Shown piece after piece: positions 45,791 through 53,570 of a stretch of 64,000 bases of DNA. Source of the stretch: CAWARU01 sp963805795. GTDB lineage: Bacteria; Pseudomonadota; Gammaproteobacteria; UBA6186; Azoamicaceae. Positions within the stretch are counted from its first letter, which is position 1. Each line of letters begins with the position of its first letter. The stretch lies in contig CAWDVG010000001.1 in the NCBI GenBank assembly GCA_963805795.1, positions 1,302,001-1,366,000 on the forward strand. Reading direction: 5' to 3'. The translations under genes were made by a program, and so were the position numbers. The notes under the pieces are model-generated. The model did no database searches, was not told the DNA's origin, and saw only the letters and a program-made list of their open reading frames with translations.

Positions 45791-46819
45791 GTGGAAAATT
45801 TTTTTATAGAATATGGTTTATTTACTGCAAAACTTATCACTTTTGTTATCATCGCACTTATAGCTGTTGTGCTTTTGGTGTTTATCGTGCATTCGCGCGA
45901 ACAAGATCAAGAAACCATTGAAATAGACAAAATTAATGATAAATTCGACAATATGCGCGATGCTTTGGAAAATGAAATTTTATCCAAAGAGGAACGTAAA
46001 ATACTTAAAAAGAATAAGAAAAAGCAAGATAAAGAAGAAGCGAAAGCTCAAAAGCAACGAATCAAAGAGGGTGCTGAAGCGCGTCCAAGGCTATTTTTAT
46101 TGAACTTTGTTGGCGATGTTCAAGCTTCTGCCGTCGAAACGCTCCGTGAATCTATAACGGCAGTTCTTTGTGTAGCCAAACCTGAAGACGAACTGCTTGT
46201 GACCATCGATAGTCCCGGCGGCATGGTCCATACTTATGGTCTGGCTGCTTCTCAGCTTAAACGAATTCGTGATCGAAATATCCCTTTGACTGTTTCTATT
46301 GATTTAGTCGCCGCCAGCGGGGGTTATTTAATGGCAGCTACGGCCAATAAAATTATTGCGGCCCCTTTTGCAGTGGTGGGGTCCATAGGGGTGCTTGCTC
46401 AGGTTCCAAATATTCATCGTCTATTAGAAAAATATGATATCGATGTAGAACAACATACGGCAGGCGAATACAAAACTACTTTAACTTTAATGGGAAAAAA
46501 TACTGAAAAAGCCAGACAGAAATTTCGTGAAGAACTAGAAGAAACCCATGTGCTCTTTAAACAATTTGTGCTTGAACAAAGACCGCAATTGGATATCGAA
46601 AAAATTGCCACAGGTGAACATTGGTATGGATCCCAAGCTTTAGCTTTAAATCTTATTGATGAAATTATTACCAGCGATGAATATCTATTCCAAAAAAGTG
46701 ACACCCATGATATCTATGAAGTGTCTTACTGTATCTCGGAAACTTTATCCGATAAGATCACAAACTTTTTTCACAATTTTACCAGCAAATTAGCCAGAAC
46801 ATTGCTCCATAAGTTTTAA
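45791..46819 (+). CDS. sohB: Inner-membrane peptidase SohB (S49 family)
   Basis: The 342-residue protein starts at GTG and has one N-terminal membrane helix (about 12-32) and a charged coiled linker. The S49 domain has TIDSPGGMVHTYG, the nucleophile Ser about 176 in LVAASGGYLMA, and the general-base Lys about 228 in AGEYKTTLTLMG. SohB is a SppA relative proposed to cleave peptides in or near the membrane. Length is as in E. coli (349). It converges on fliA across a shared terminator. Confidence 0.93.
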   Translation: MENFFIEYGLFTAKLITFVIIALIAVVLLVFIVHSREQDQETIEIDKINDKFDNMRDALENEILSKEERKILKKNKKKQDKEEAKAQKQRIKEGAEARPRLFLLNFVGDVQASAVETLRESITAVLCVAKPEDELLVTIDSPGGMVHTYGLAASQLKRIRDRNIPLTVSIDLVAASGGYLMAATANKIIAAPFAVVGSIGVLAQVPNIHRLLEKYDIDVEQHTAGEYKTTLTLMGKNTEKARQKFREELEETHVLFKQFVLEQRPQLDIEKIATGEHWYGSQALALNLIDEIITSDEYLFQKSDTHDIYEVSYCISETLSDKITNFFHNFTSKLARTLLHKF

Positions 46820-46852
46820 TTTCCACCAAGATTTGGTGATAGTTGACCGCTC

Positions 46853-46887
46853 GGAAGGGCCAGATGAGATTTCACTAGGCCCTTTCC
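46853..46887. terminator. Bidirectional terminator between sohB and fliA
   Basis: GGAAGGGCC (46853-46861) pairs with GGCCCTTTCC (46878-46887) across a 16-base loop, between two convergent genes. T-rich sequence follows on the plus strand. Confidence 0.6.
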
Positions 46888-46889
46888 CT

Positions 46890-47624
46890 TCAAAGGCTCC
46901 ATTCTTTTAAGCGCCCCTGCAAACGCAACATCGCTTGGCTGTGAATCTGACTAGCTCGAGATTCACTGACGCCCAAGACCTCTCCTACTTCACGTAGATT
47001 TAATTCTTCCTCATAATAAAGGGTCAACACTAATTTTTCTCGTTCTGGTAATCCTTCTATGCCCTTGAGAAGATTTTGTCGAAAATCTTCATGCTGTAAT
47101 CCATCAAAAGGAGTGGGGGTGGCACCTGTCATACCTTCCGCAACCGAATCTTCATTCATTCCAACTTCCTCAAAACCAAATACTCGTACCCCATTAGAAT
47201 CTTGTAATATTTGATGATATTCTTTCAAAGTAAGATCCAATGATCTAGCTACTTCTATATCTCTTGCGTCTCGACCGGTTTTATTTTCGATTAGACGCAC
47301 AGCTTCACTGATACGACGTGTGTTTCGATGCACGGAACGAGGAACCCAGTCGTTTTTGCGAATTTCATCTAGCATAGAACCACGCACCCGTATACTTGCA
47401 TAGGTCTCAAAACTTGCGCCTTTATCAGCATTATAATTTTTTGCTGCCTCTAACAACCCTAACATGCCTGCCTGCATAAGATCTTCTGCCTGTACGGTGG
47501 CAGGGAGGCGTCCAATTAAATGCTGTGCGATCTTTTTCACTAAAGAAAGATATCGCTCAATTAATGCCCGCTCTGAAATATCATCCCCAAGATACATGAC
47601 CCAACCATTAGAAAATTTCGACAT
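46890..47624 (-). CDS. fliA: Flagellar sigma factor FliA (sigma-28)
   Basis: The 244-residue protein has sigma region 2 (LIERYLSLVKKIAQHLIGRL, QAGMLGLLEAAKNY, FETYASIRVRGSMLDEIRKN, DWVPRSVHR), region 3 and region 4 (LPEREKLVLTLYYEEELNLR, then EVGEVLGVSESRASQIH). It lacks region 1, as FliA does. It directs transcription of late flagellar and chemotaxis genes at TAAA-N15-GCCGATAA promoters. It stands alone here instead of in flhF-fleN-fliA, and no flagellar structural genes are in the window. The start is probably the ATG at 47624; an ATG 9 codons later is possible. Confidence 0.95.
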   Translation of the reverse strand: MSKFSNGWVMYLGDDISERALIERYLSLVKKIAQHLIGRLPATVQAEDLMQAGMLGLLEAAKNYNADKGASFETYASIRVRGSMLDEIRKNDWVPRSVHRNTRRISEAVRLIENKTGRDARDIEVARSLDLTLKEYHQILQDSNGVRVFGFEEVGMNEDSVAEGMTGATPTPFDGLQHEDFRQNLLKGIEGLPEREKLVLTLYYEEELNLREVGEVLGVSESRASQIHSQAMLRLQGRLKEWSL

Positions 47625-47873
47625 ATCCCACTACTCCACTTATTTCAATTATTCCAATTGTTTTTTTTTGCTGATTATATAGCCAGTTATTAAAGTGATT
47701 ATATAATTGCCAATAAATTTATATCCATATAACTTACTATTTTTTTCCCCCTTTACCTTTTCTAATGCAAAAAGCGTGCCAAAGGATTAAATGGATTGAT
47801 TTGACAACTGCAGCTTTGCCAAGTGCTGGCCGATAGTGGTTTTAGATTTATTTTTATGAAAATGGTGTGGCCT

Positions 47874-48590
47874 ATGAAAAAACAATTATTTCTGAGTTTA
47901 CTTGGCGCATTTGCCATTGAATCGTCACTCGCAGCAACTTTCAGTCTCCCTGAGGAAGGCTCAGTGATCGGAGAAGTAAGAAAAGTTACGATGAAAAAGG
48001 GAGAAACTTTATTTGCTCTGGCCCAACGTTATGACATAGGCATTCAAGAAATGATGCGTGCCAATCCCAAAATTCGAATTTGGTCACGGTATTCAAAAAA
48101 TATTGAAGTCACCATACCTTCGCAATACGTTTTGCCGTCTGGTGAAAGAGAAGGGATTGTGTTGAATCTTGCTGAAAATAGGATTTATTATTTCCATCCT
48201 GATAGAAAGGAGGTCAGTACCTACCCTGTTGGAGTCGGCAAATCAGGGTGGTCTACTCCTAAAGGTACCACCCAAATCACAGGTATGATAAGAAATCCGG
48301 CTTGGCATCCCCCCGTTTCTATTCGTCGTGAAGCTGCCAGAGGTGGAAGAATTCTACCCACGGTTGTACCCCCTGGGCCACGTAATCCTTTAGGTCGCTA
48401 TGCTATGCGATTAGGCATTTCTGGCATTCTGATTCATGGGACACCTCAAGTTCACACGATTGGACAGCGTTGCAGCCATGGTTGCATTCGCATGTTTGCA
48501 AAAAATTTACAGGAATTGTTTGAGAAAGTGAGTGTGGGGACCTCTGTACGAATTATTCATGAAATAGGTGGAAATGAATCCAAACAATAA
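47874..48590 (+). CDS. L,D-transpeptidase with LysM domain (YkuD family)
   Basis: The start is put at ATG 47874, giving a signal peptide MKKQLFLSLLGAFAIESSLA cut before ATF and a mature periplasmic protein of about 217 residues. The frame extends upstream to a GTG at 47823. Residues 40-90 are a LysM-like module (MKKGETLFALAQRYDIGIQE MMRANP). The YkuD domain carries HGTPQ and the catalytic SHGCIRM (Cys about 204). These enzymes make 3-3 cross-links in peptidoglycan or attach lipoproteins to it. Confidence 0.92.
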   Translation: MKKQLFLSLLGAFAIESSLAATFSLPEEGSVIGEVRKVTMKKGETLFALAQRYDIGIQEMMRANPKIRIWSRYSKNIEVTIPSQYVLPSGEREGIVLNLAENRIYYFHPDRKEVSTYPVGVGKSGWSTPKGTTQITGMIRNPAWHPPVSIRREAARGGRILPTVVPPGPRNPLGRYAMRLGISGILIHGTPQVHTIGQRCSHGCIRMFAKNLQELFEKVSVGTSVRIIHEIGGNESKQ

Positions 48591-48742
48591 TAAATGTTCT
48601 ATTATTAATTTAATAATGGGAGATAATCTTTGAATGTATAGTATTTTATGTCTTCTGTTTGGTGCTATTTCGAGTCATCAGTACCACGAATATAGAAATT
48701 TGGGGCGTAGTGTAATTTTGTAATAGAATGGAGTGACTTCAA

Positions 48743-49048
48743 ATGACAATAACTGCAAATCTTTCTCCTGATGGTAATGAACTCACCATAATCGTACAAG
48801 GTCGGTTTGATTTTAGTTCATTACAACAATTTAAAAACACTTATGAAAAAGTCAGCCCAAAACCAAAATCATATCTGATTGATTTAAAGGATTCCGATTA
48901 CTTAGATAGCTCTGCATTGGGCATGTTACTATCCCTAAGAGATTTCGCAGGGGGAGATGAGGCCAATATACGGATTACTGGGGCGAATGCTGATATTAAA
49001 AAAATTCTTGTGATTACCAAATTGGATGAGTTATTTAAAGTCGAATAA
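48743..49048 (+). CDS. STAS-domain anti-sigma factor antagonist
   Basis: The 101-residue protein is a single STAS domain of the SpoIIAA/RsbV type: GRFDFSSLQQF, LIDLKDSDYLDSSALGMLLS with the phospho-acceptor Ser in DSS, and a C-terminal ITKLDELFKVE. The start has GGAGTG 9 bases upstream. Such proteins bind an RsbW-like kinase when unphosphorylated and free its target. The only such kinase in the window is at 10751-11278. Position beside the FleQ-like gene resembles HsbA-type regulators that connect to FlgM, FliA or c-di-GMP; this link is inference. Confidence 0.9.
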   Translation: MTITANLSPDGNELTIIVQGRFDFSSLQQFKNTYEKVSPKPKSYLIDLKDSDYLDSSALGMLLSLRDFAGGDEANIRITGANADIKKILVITKLDELFKVE

Positions 49049-49105
49049 CGAAGTCAAATAACGACTTAACGACTTTATGATTGTTCTTATAACTTATTCA
49101 TTATA

Positions 49106-49145
49106 GCTTCTTTACTTCTTTACTTCTTTACTTCTTTACTTCTTA
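49106..49145. repeat. Short tandem repeat (TTTACTTC)4
   Basis: Four perfect 8-base units run from 49111 to 49142, flanked by partial units, in the gap between the STAS gene and the convergent FleQ-like gene. Such tracts vary in copy number by slippage. Confidence 0.8.
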
Positions 49146-49198
49146 TGATAGCTTAATATCTATTTAATTTAATTCAAAAACTACAGGCCATCCCTATA

Positions 49199-50191
49199 TC
49201 AAAGTTGTTCTCGTCCCATTCCATATTTTCTCATTTTTTCAACCAAGGTTGTACGACGTAAACCCAAACGTTTGGCAGCCTGAGACACAATACCTCGATA
49301 TTCACTTAATGCCTGGGTAATATAGGTGCATTCCAACTTTGCCAAATGATCTTTTAAATCAAACCCCATTTCTGGTAATTCTTTTGCCGATAAAATAGTC
49401 AGATTTTTATCTTGTCTTCTTGAGCCTGGCTTGGTATGAAAAAATTGATCTGACAAATCAGAAAGTTCCAATAGCTTGCCGGAGAATAAAATGCTCATTC
49501 TTTCGATCATATTAGCCAATTCTCGCACATTCCCCGGCCATTCATAATCGCATAAAAAAGCCATTGCTTCATCACTTAACACCACAACTTGTCCTGTATG
49601 ATGATGATATTGTTCAATGAAGTGTCTAATTAATATGGGCACATCATCTCTACGTTCCCTAAGGGGAGGAATCGTAATGGGAAACACATTCAATCGATAA
49701 TAGAGATCTTCTCGGAATTCACCTTGTTGTATACTGGCATTCAGGTTTTTATGGGTAGCTGCAATGACACGAACATCAGCCATCAGGGACAGACTCCCGC
49801 CTACCCGTTCGAATGTTTTTTCTTGTAAAACCCTTAATAATTTAACCTGCATAGTCAATGGCATATCGCCAATTTCATCTAAAAATAAGGTACCTCCTGC
49901 TGCTAATTCAAATCTCCCCTTTCTTGCCTGATGGGCACCCGTAAAAGCCCCCTTCTCATGACCAAATAGTTCACTTTCAAATAATTCCATGGGGATAGCC
50001 GCACAATTGACAGGAATAAAAGGTCCCTTATAGCGTTCTGAATTTTGATGTACGATGCGAGCGATTAATTCTTTTCCAGTCCCCGATTCGCCCAAAATCA
50101 TCACACTGGCATTTGTTTTTGCCACTTTCTTGATTAGCTTTTGGACTTGTTCTACAGCAGCACTTTGCCCAACCAATTCAATCCCACTCAT
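49199..50191 (-). CDS. Sigma-54-dependent activator, FleQ-like without N-terminal receiver
   Basis: The 330-residue protein consists of a sigma-54 AAA+ domain and a Fis-type helix-turn-helix. The AAA+ part has GESGTGKE Walker A, the sigma-54 contact loop GAFTGA, Walker B GGTLFLDEIGD and the arginine-finger region YRLNVFPITIPPLRERRDD. The C-terminus FDLKDHLAKLECTYITQAL and RRTTLVEKMRKYGM is the FleQ/FlrA type. FleQ proteins have about 140 N-terminal residues more (a receiver-like domain); these are absent, and the ATG at 50191 has AGGGAAG upstream. So this is either a REC-less paralogue or a shortened FleQ. It would activate RpoN-dependent genes, possibly flagellar. Confidence 0.88.
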   Translation of the reverse strand: MSGIELVGQSAAVEQVQKLIKKVAKTNASVMILGESGTGKELIARIVHQNSERYKGPFIPVNCAAIPMELFESELFGHEKGAFTGAHQARKGRFELAAGGTLFLDEIGDMPLTMQVKLLRVLQEKTFERVGGSLSLMADVRVIAATHKNLNASIQQGEFREDLYYRLNVFPITIPPLRERRDDVPILIRHFIEQYHHHTGQVVVLSDEAMAFLCDYEWPGNVRELANMIERMSILFSGKLLELSDLSDQFFHTKPGSRRQDKNLTILSAKELPEMGFDLKDHLAKLECTYITQALSEYRGIVSQAAKRLGLRRTTLVEKMRKYGMGREQL

Positions 50192-50537
50192 TTTTATTGA
50201 CTTCCCTTATTAGCTATCTCTTATCTCTATCTATACCCAATCTCTACACCTAATCTCTTATCTATACCCGATCTATTCTCACAAAATGAATCTATGTATT
50301 ATCACGCTTTTAGTTTGCTTTCTTGATTCAGTCATTTAGCCTTATACAACAAATAGCTTTGAAATCCATTTACGTCAAATTTTTAGGGCTATTTAGACCC
50401 TCTTTTAGCCCTTATTGAGATTAGAGGGGGTTTTAACTCATAAAAAAATGGCGAGAGATGACGAAAGCGGTTATTTGAGGTAAGATAGGGACTAATTTTA
50501 TACAACAACACAATAGTATACACAGGAGTTTATTATT
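50192..50537. other. 346-base divergent intergenic region
   Basis: The stretch contains pyrimidine-rich imperfect repeats (CTATCTATACCC-like, 50215-50275) and a possible hairpin CCCTCT (50398-50403)/AGAGGG (50423-50428). I see no gene; it should hold promoters for the FleQ-like gene and the small gene at 50538. Confidence 0.4.
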
Positions 50538-50699
50538 ATGTCTCAATCTCTCTGCAATAAAACAAAGCTGAATCCTCATCAAGAAAAAATAAAAAACGAA
50601 CTGAAAAAATTTTATGTTTTAGGCTTGCCTCTATTAAAAATGATGATTGTCCTCACAATAGTTGGCTTATTGGTTATAGGTCTCTATGAGTACTATTGA
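50538..50699 (+). CDS. Small single-pass membrane protein (53 residues)
   Basis: A 54-codon frame with AGGAG 10 bases before the ATG encodes a polar, Lys-rich N-terminus (about 1-27) and one C-terminal membrane helix (LLKMMIVLTIVGLLVIGLY) ending EYY. I do not recognise it. The good ribosome-binding site and clean topology make it likely to be real. It lies just upstream of tRNA-Arg and may share a transcript with it. Confidence 0.6.
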   Translation: MSQSLCNKTKLNPHQEKIKNELKKFYVLGLPLLKMMIVLTIVGLLVIGLYEYY

Positions 50700-50713
50700 T
50701 TAAATAGCTCCTT

Positions 50714-50790
50714 GCTCCGGTGGCACAGCTGGATAGCGCAGTCCCCTCCTAAGGGACAGGTCGGCGGTTCGAATCCGCCCCGGGGCGCCA
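50714..50790 (+). tRNA. tRNA-Arg (anticodon CCT)
   Basis: The 77 bases fold as a tRNA with encoded CCA. The acceptor GCTCCGG pairs with CCGGGGC (one G-T). The anticodon arm is GTCCC-CTCCTAA-GGGAC with CCT at the anticodon positions. The T arm is GGCGG-TTCGAAT-CCGCC. The D stem has one mismatch (GCAC/GCGC). It reads AGG. Its 3' end is duplicated at 53333-53366, so it is the integration site of the adjoining islands. Confidence 0.95.
50757..50790 (+). repeat. attachment-site repeat, copy 1 (3' end of tRNA-Arg)
   Basis: These 34 bases (CAGGTCG...GCCA) recur at 53333-53366 with two mismatches. Integrases of the P4 type recombine within the T-arm/3' end of tRNA genes, which this repeat covers. 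Confidence 0.85.
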
Positions 50791-50808
50791 CGTACATCAG
50801 GTCCATAC

Positions 50809-52087
50809 CGAACACATAGGTGACAGTTTATTCCGGAGACATGGGTAACACTTTCGGCCCAAAAGGGTTCGTTAAAGGTTCCAGTCTACACGATTCTTCA
50901 TCAAAATACCCTAAATCATAATCCATAAAGCTTACTAGCCAGATCTTATCTTCCGTTTCTTTGATACCGACGTTTTGTCCTGCAAAGACTTGGCTTACAT
51001 TTATCTTTTTTCCATTTAAACAGATCCTGCCGCAACTAGTAATGGTAATAACCTTCTCATGGAATGGATAATCTACTTCAGGAAGACCTGCAAATTTTTT
51101 GGTAGAAGGAATATAAATTTCGGCAGGACATTTCATGTTTAACGCTTCATGAGGTCTTTCAGTATTATATTCTTTAATAAAATGGTCAAATTTTTCTTGC
51201 TGCTGTAAAAAATTTTCTCCAGCAGGTTTTGTAGTTGCCTTTTTTAAGGTCAAATGCATACGTTCATGTCTACCATTTTGTTGAGGATGACCTGGTTTTA
51301 TTCTTTCAATGGCAATTCCTAAACGTAACCACCACACAGATAATTTACTTAATCCAAATAATGACATTGGAGAAGAAAATGGAACACCATTATCGGTTCG
51401 GATGGCATCTGGTAAGCCAAACTCTTCAAAAACCCTCTGGAAAGCAATAAAAGCATATTCTTCCTTAGTGGTTGTCAGTCCGTCACAAGCCAATAAAAAA
51501 CGGGAACTATAATCTGTTATCGTAAGAGGGTAACAATACTGATGATTTCCTAATCGAAATTCTCCTTTATAATCCGCACACCACAATTTATTTGGGATAT
51601 TTGTATCTGATAAAGGTGTTCCTTGTTTTTTACCATGACGATTTCTCTTTTGCCTAATAACCAAACCATTTCTATCTAAAATAGCATGCACAGTACTTTT
51701 AGAAGGTGGATGAATATCAGGGAATCTTCTAATTAACAATTCTCTGATTTTTGGAGCACCAAAAGTGGGCTTATCGTTTTTTATTCGCAGTATCATCTTT
51801 TCAACTTGGAAGGGAAGTTGATTAGCATATCGATAAGGTCTGCGGCTGCGATCAGTTAATCCTTCTAGCCCAAAATTTTTATATCGGTTATAGATTTTAT
51901 AACCGGTCTTTCTAGAGATACCGAACTCCTCACATAGAGGCAACATCTTATCGCCATCTATTAGTCTTGCAACAAACTTTAATCTTTCATCCATAGTTTT
52001 ACACTCCATCCAAGGCATTGCCAGACCCTCCTGTAAATGCCTACAGTGTAACCCATGTCTCCGGTATAAAGTGTTACCTATGTCTCG
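50809..52087 (-). mobile_element. IS481-type insertion sequence
   Basis: The element has imperfect terminal inverted repeats of about 40 bases: ACATAGGT-G/A-ACA-STTTAT, CCGGAGACATGGGT and ACAC occur at both ends in opposite orientation (50809-50852 and about 52045-52087). ATAC flanks both outer ends (50805-50808 and 52088-52091), a possible 4-base target duplication. The ends read like the CCCATGTCTCCGG termini seen in many IS481 relatives. It appears complete, about 1.28 kb. Confidence 0.75.
50828..52018 (-). CDS. IS481-family transposase
   Basis: The 396-residue protein has an N-terminal helix-turn-helix (LCEEFGISRKTGYKIYNRYK, then FGLEGLTDRSRRP) and an rve integrase core with the DDE triad: Asp in LWCADYKGEF, Asp in AIRTDNGVPF and Glu in QNGRHERMHLTL. 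A C-terminal beta-rich part follows, ending inside the left terminal repeat. The start has AGGAGGG 8 bases upstream. The frame is intact, so the element may be active. Confidence 0.93.
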   Translation of the reverse strand: MPWMECKTMDERLKFVARLIDGDKMLPLCEEFGISRKTGYKIYNRYKNFGLEGLTDRSRRPYRYANQLPFQVEKMILRIKNDKPTFGAPKIRELLIRRFPDIHPPSKSTVHAILDRNGLVIRQKRNRHGKKQGTPLSDTNIPNKLWCADYKGEFRLGNHQYCYPLTITDYSSRFLLACDGLTTTKEEYAFIAFQRVFEEFGLPDAIRTDNGVPFSSPMSLFGLSKLSVWWLRLGIAIERIKPGHPQQNGRHERMHLTLKKATTKPAGENFLQQQEKFDHFIKEYNTERPHEALNMKCPAEIYIPSTKKFAGLPEVDYPFHEKVITITSCGRICLNGKKINVSQVFAGQNVGIKETEDKIWLVSFMDYDLGYFDEESCRLEPLTNPFGPKVLPMSPE

Positions 52088-52359
52088 ATACGTACATCAA
52101 TATGTTACAATGATATATTTTTTATTAGATAATGAAAATATATTTTTGGGACAACCAATTTAAATACAGCATTCGTCAATGTATTTATATAGAATATGGA
52201 TGGTCACTGCTTTTAAGGGAAAAACATTTTCCCAAATGAGTGATCATTTTAAACACATTTGTATCTGTATGCCAACGTTTTTTTATACTATAATTTACTC
52301 GTTGATTTGGCATTTTGTATTAAGTTTACTCATCACTCTACAAATGATTGGTTAAGCCT

Positions 52360-52713
52360 TTAAATAAGTGCTTCTAATCCTTTATCCTCTACCAAGTTAA
52401 GTAGTTTTAAAGAAGTACCTCTTGGATGTTTATCACCGTTCTCCCATTGTTTAATGGTTGAAACGCTGGTGTTTAAATATTTTGCAAACACATTTTGACT
52501 CACCCTCGCACGCAGACGCATTCGCTTTATTTCCCTTGCACCAAAGTCCCGAATGGTCGGCAGACACAATGCATCAAACTCACGCATGGTTTGCCCATCA
52601 ATGACACCTGCATTATAAAGTCCGGTAGCACTTTGATGCACCGCTTCGAGAGGAGTTAAGGCGTTGAATAACACTCTATTTTTTTTCAGTCTATTACCTT
52701 TGCTTTTACTCAT
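52360..52713 (-). CDS. Antitoxin/regulator with XRE helix-turn-helix (HigA-like)
   Basis: The ATG at 52713 (GAGGTGC upstream, itself inside the end of the toxin gene) gives about 117 residues; an ATG at 52725 is an alternative. The C-terminal half is an XRE-type helix-turn-helix (MRLRARVSQNVFAKYLNTSV, STIKQWENGDKHPRGTSLKL). The N-terminus would bind the toxin. The gene overlaps the upstream RelE-like gene by 8 bases, toxin first, as in higBA-type modules. It probably represses the operon together with the toxin. Confidence 0.87.
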   Translation of the reverse strand: MSKSKGNRLKKNRVLFNALTPLEAVHQSATGLYNAGVIDGQTMREFDALCLPTIRDFGAREIKRMRLRARVSQNVFAKYLNTSVSTIKQWENGDKHPRGTSLKLLNLVEDKGLEALI

Positions 52714-53086
52714 CTTGCACCTCAATCAGTTCACCATTTTTTAACAATCGTCTCAAAGACAAATCATCCAAACCAAAATATGATTTTGACAACTTTTTAA
52801 AGGCTTCTTTTTCTTTTGAGCTAATGTTGTCTTGTACATTTTTCGCATACCCATAGAGAAAAATTGCTTTGTCGCCTTTCTTGTATGCCACAATGGATCT
52901 TAATCCTCCTCGTTTCCCACGGCTCCCTATCCCCATACGCTTTTTAAAAATATTCCCTCCCAAATCTCCATTATGTAACCCCTTCTCCATTTCCTCTACG
53001 ATTTCGACTATTTGTTGGTCCATTAGTCCCTCATATTCTGCCAACCTGTGGAAATAGTCAGTCTTAAAAATCCTCATTCCATCCAT
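52706..53086 (-). CDS. RelE/HigB-like type II toxin
   Basis: The 126-residue protein matches the RelE-like family that includes HigB-2-type toxins: GNIFKKRMGIGSRGKRGGLR, SIVAYKKGDKAIFLYGYAKN, KEKEAFKKLSKSYFGL and the end KNGELIEVQDE. These toxins usually cut mRNA on the ribosome. The start has AGGAG 4 bases before ATG 53086, with another in-frame ATG three codons later. It pairs with the overlapping antitoxin and helps keep the island in the chromosome. Confidence 0.87.
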   Translation of the reverse strand: MDGMRIFKTDYFHRLAEYEGLMDQQIVEIVEEMEKGLHNGDLGGNIFKKRMGIGSRGKRGGLRSIVAYKKGDKAIFLYGYAKNVQDNISSKEKEAFKKLSKSYFGLDDLSLRRLLKNGELIEVQDE

Positions 53087-53126
53087 CTCCTATAATGAAT
53101 AGTATCACTTAGTGTACTATTTTTCA

Positions 53127-53144
53127 AGTACTCGATTGAGTACT
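53127..53144 (-). promoter_or_regulatory. Candidate operator of the toxin-antitoxin operon
   Basis: AGTACTC (53127-53133) and GAGTACT (53138-53144) form a perfect inverted repeat with a 4-base spacer, about 40 bases before the toxin start. AGTGTACT at 53111-53118 is a possible extra half-site. HigA-type antitoxins repress through such palindromes. Confidence 0.5.
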
Positions 53145-53293
53145 CACCAAAAATTGTGTATAAACACTTAAAGTCAATTCTGGTATAACCATGGGTATAA
53201 CTAAAATATAGATATGAATAGTTCTAATCCATTAAAATGGACGGAAACAAGCGTATATTTATCCTATTTTCAGCAGGTTATGGATTTGTTAGT

Positions 53294-53366
53294 ATATCGG
53301 TGGAATTAATACTATGCGCCTCCTGGGGGAAACAGGTCGACGGTTCGAATCCGCCCCGGGGAGCCA
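53294..53366 (+). pseudogene. Degenerate tRNA-Arg copy carrying the attachment site
   Basis: Besides the 34 identical-but-two bases at its 3' end, the preceding sequence still resembles the tRNA (CGGTGGA, GCGCCTCCTGGGGG versus GCGCAGTCCCCTCCTAAGGG). The 5' acceptor strand no longer pairs and the anticodon arm is broken, so it cannot work as a tRNA. It marks a junction between two inserted segments. Confidence 0.7.
53333..53366 (+). repeat. attachment-site repeat, copy 2
   Basis: Identical to 50757-50790 except for two bases. It lies about 200 bases before the integrase gene, the usual place of attL in P4-type islands. Confidence 0.85.
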
Positions 53367-53570
53367 AGTAATATTTTGCATGACTTCTCAATAGCTCGTA
53401 ATCCTTCGTAATGTATTGGTTAATTCAAGATTGTGATGGATTCATCTAATTCGATCGTTCTCAACTATTCGTAATTTTTCGTGTAAATTCGCGCCTACTT
53501 TGGGTAAGGTGTTGGGTAAGTATTTTTGCCCAACTTACTGAAGTAAGGCCAATAAGTTGAGGACCGAGTT

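Larger units (their letters stand above)
50791..53366. mobile_element. Small genomic island between tRNA-Arg and its 3'-end copy
   Basis: The segment is bounded by the tRNA 3' end and its near-identical copy. It contains an IS481-type element and a toxin-antitoxin pair but no integrase of its own. It is best read as the decayed remainder of an earlier island, or as the left part of a composite island whose integrase is the one at 53571. Confidence 0.65.

Noticed and set aside
48600..48742. Possible small RNA between the L,D-transpeptidase and STAS genes
   Set aside because: Only AT-rich, weakly symmetric sequence is seen; nothing supports a defined RNA.
50790..52099. ACGTACATCA on both sides of the IS481 element as a 10-base target duplication
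   Set aside because: The left copy is separated from the element end by several bases, whereas ATAC directly abuts both ends; the longer repeat probably existed before insertion.
52120..52260. 35-codon frame starting ATGAAAATATAT between the IS and the antitoxin
   Set aside because: There is no ribosome-binding site and the composition is random for AT-rich DNA.
53294..53366. A second functional tRNA-Arg
   Set aside because: The acceptor 5' strand does not pair and the anticodon arm is broken; only the attachment-site part is preserved.
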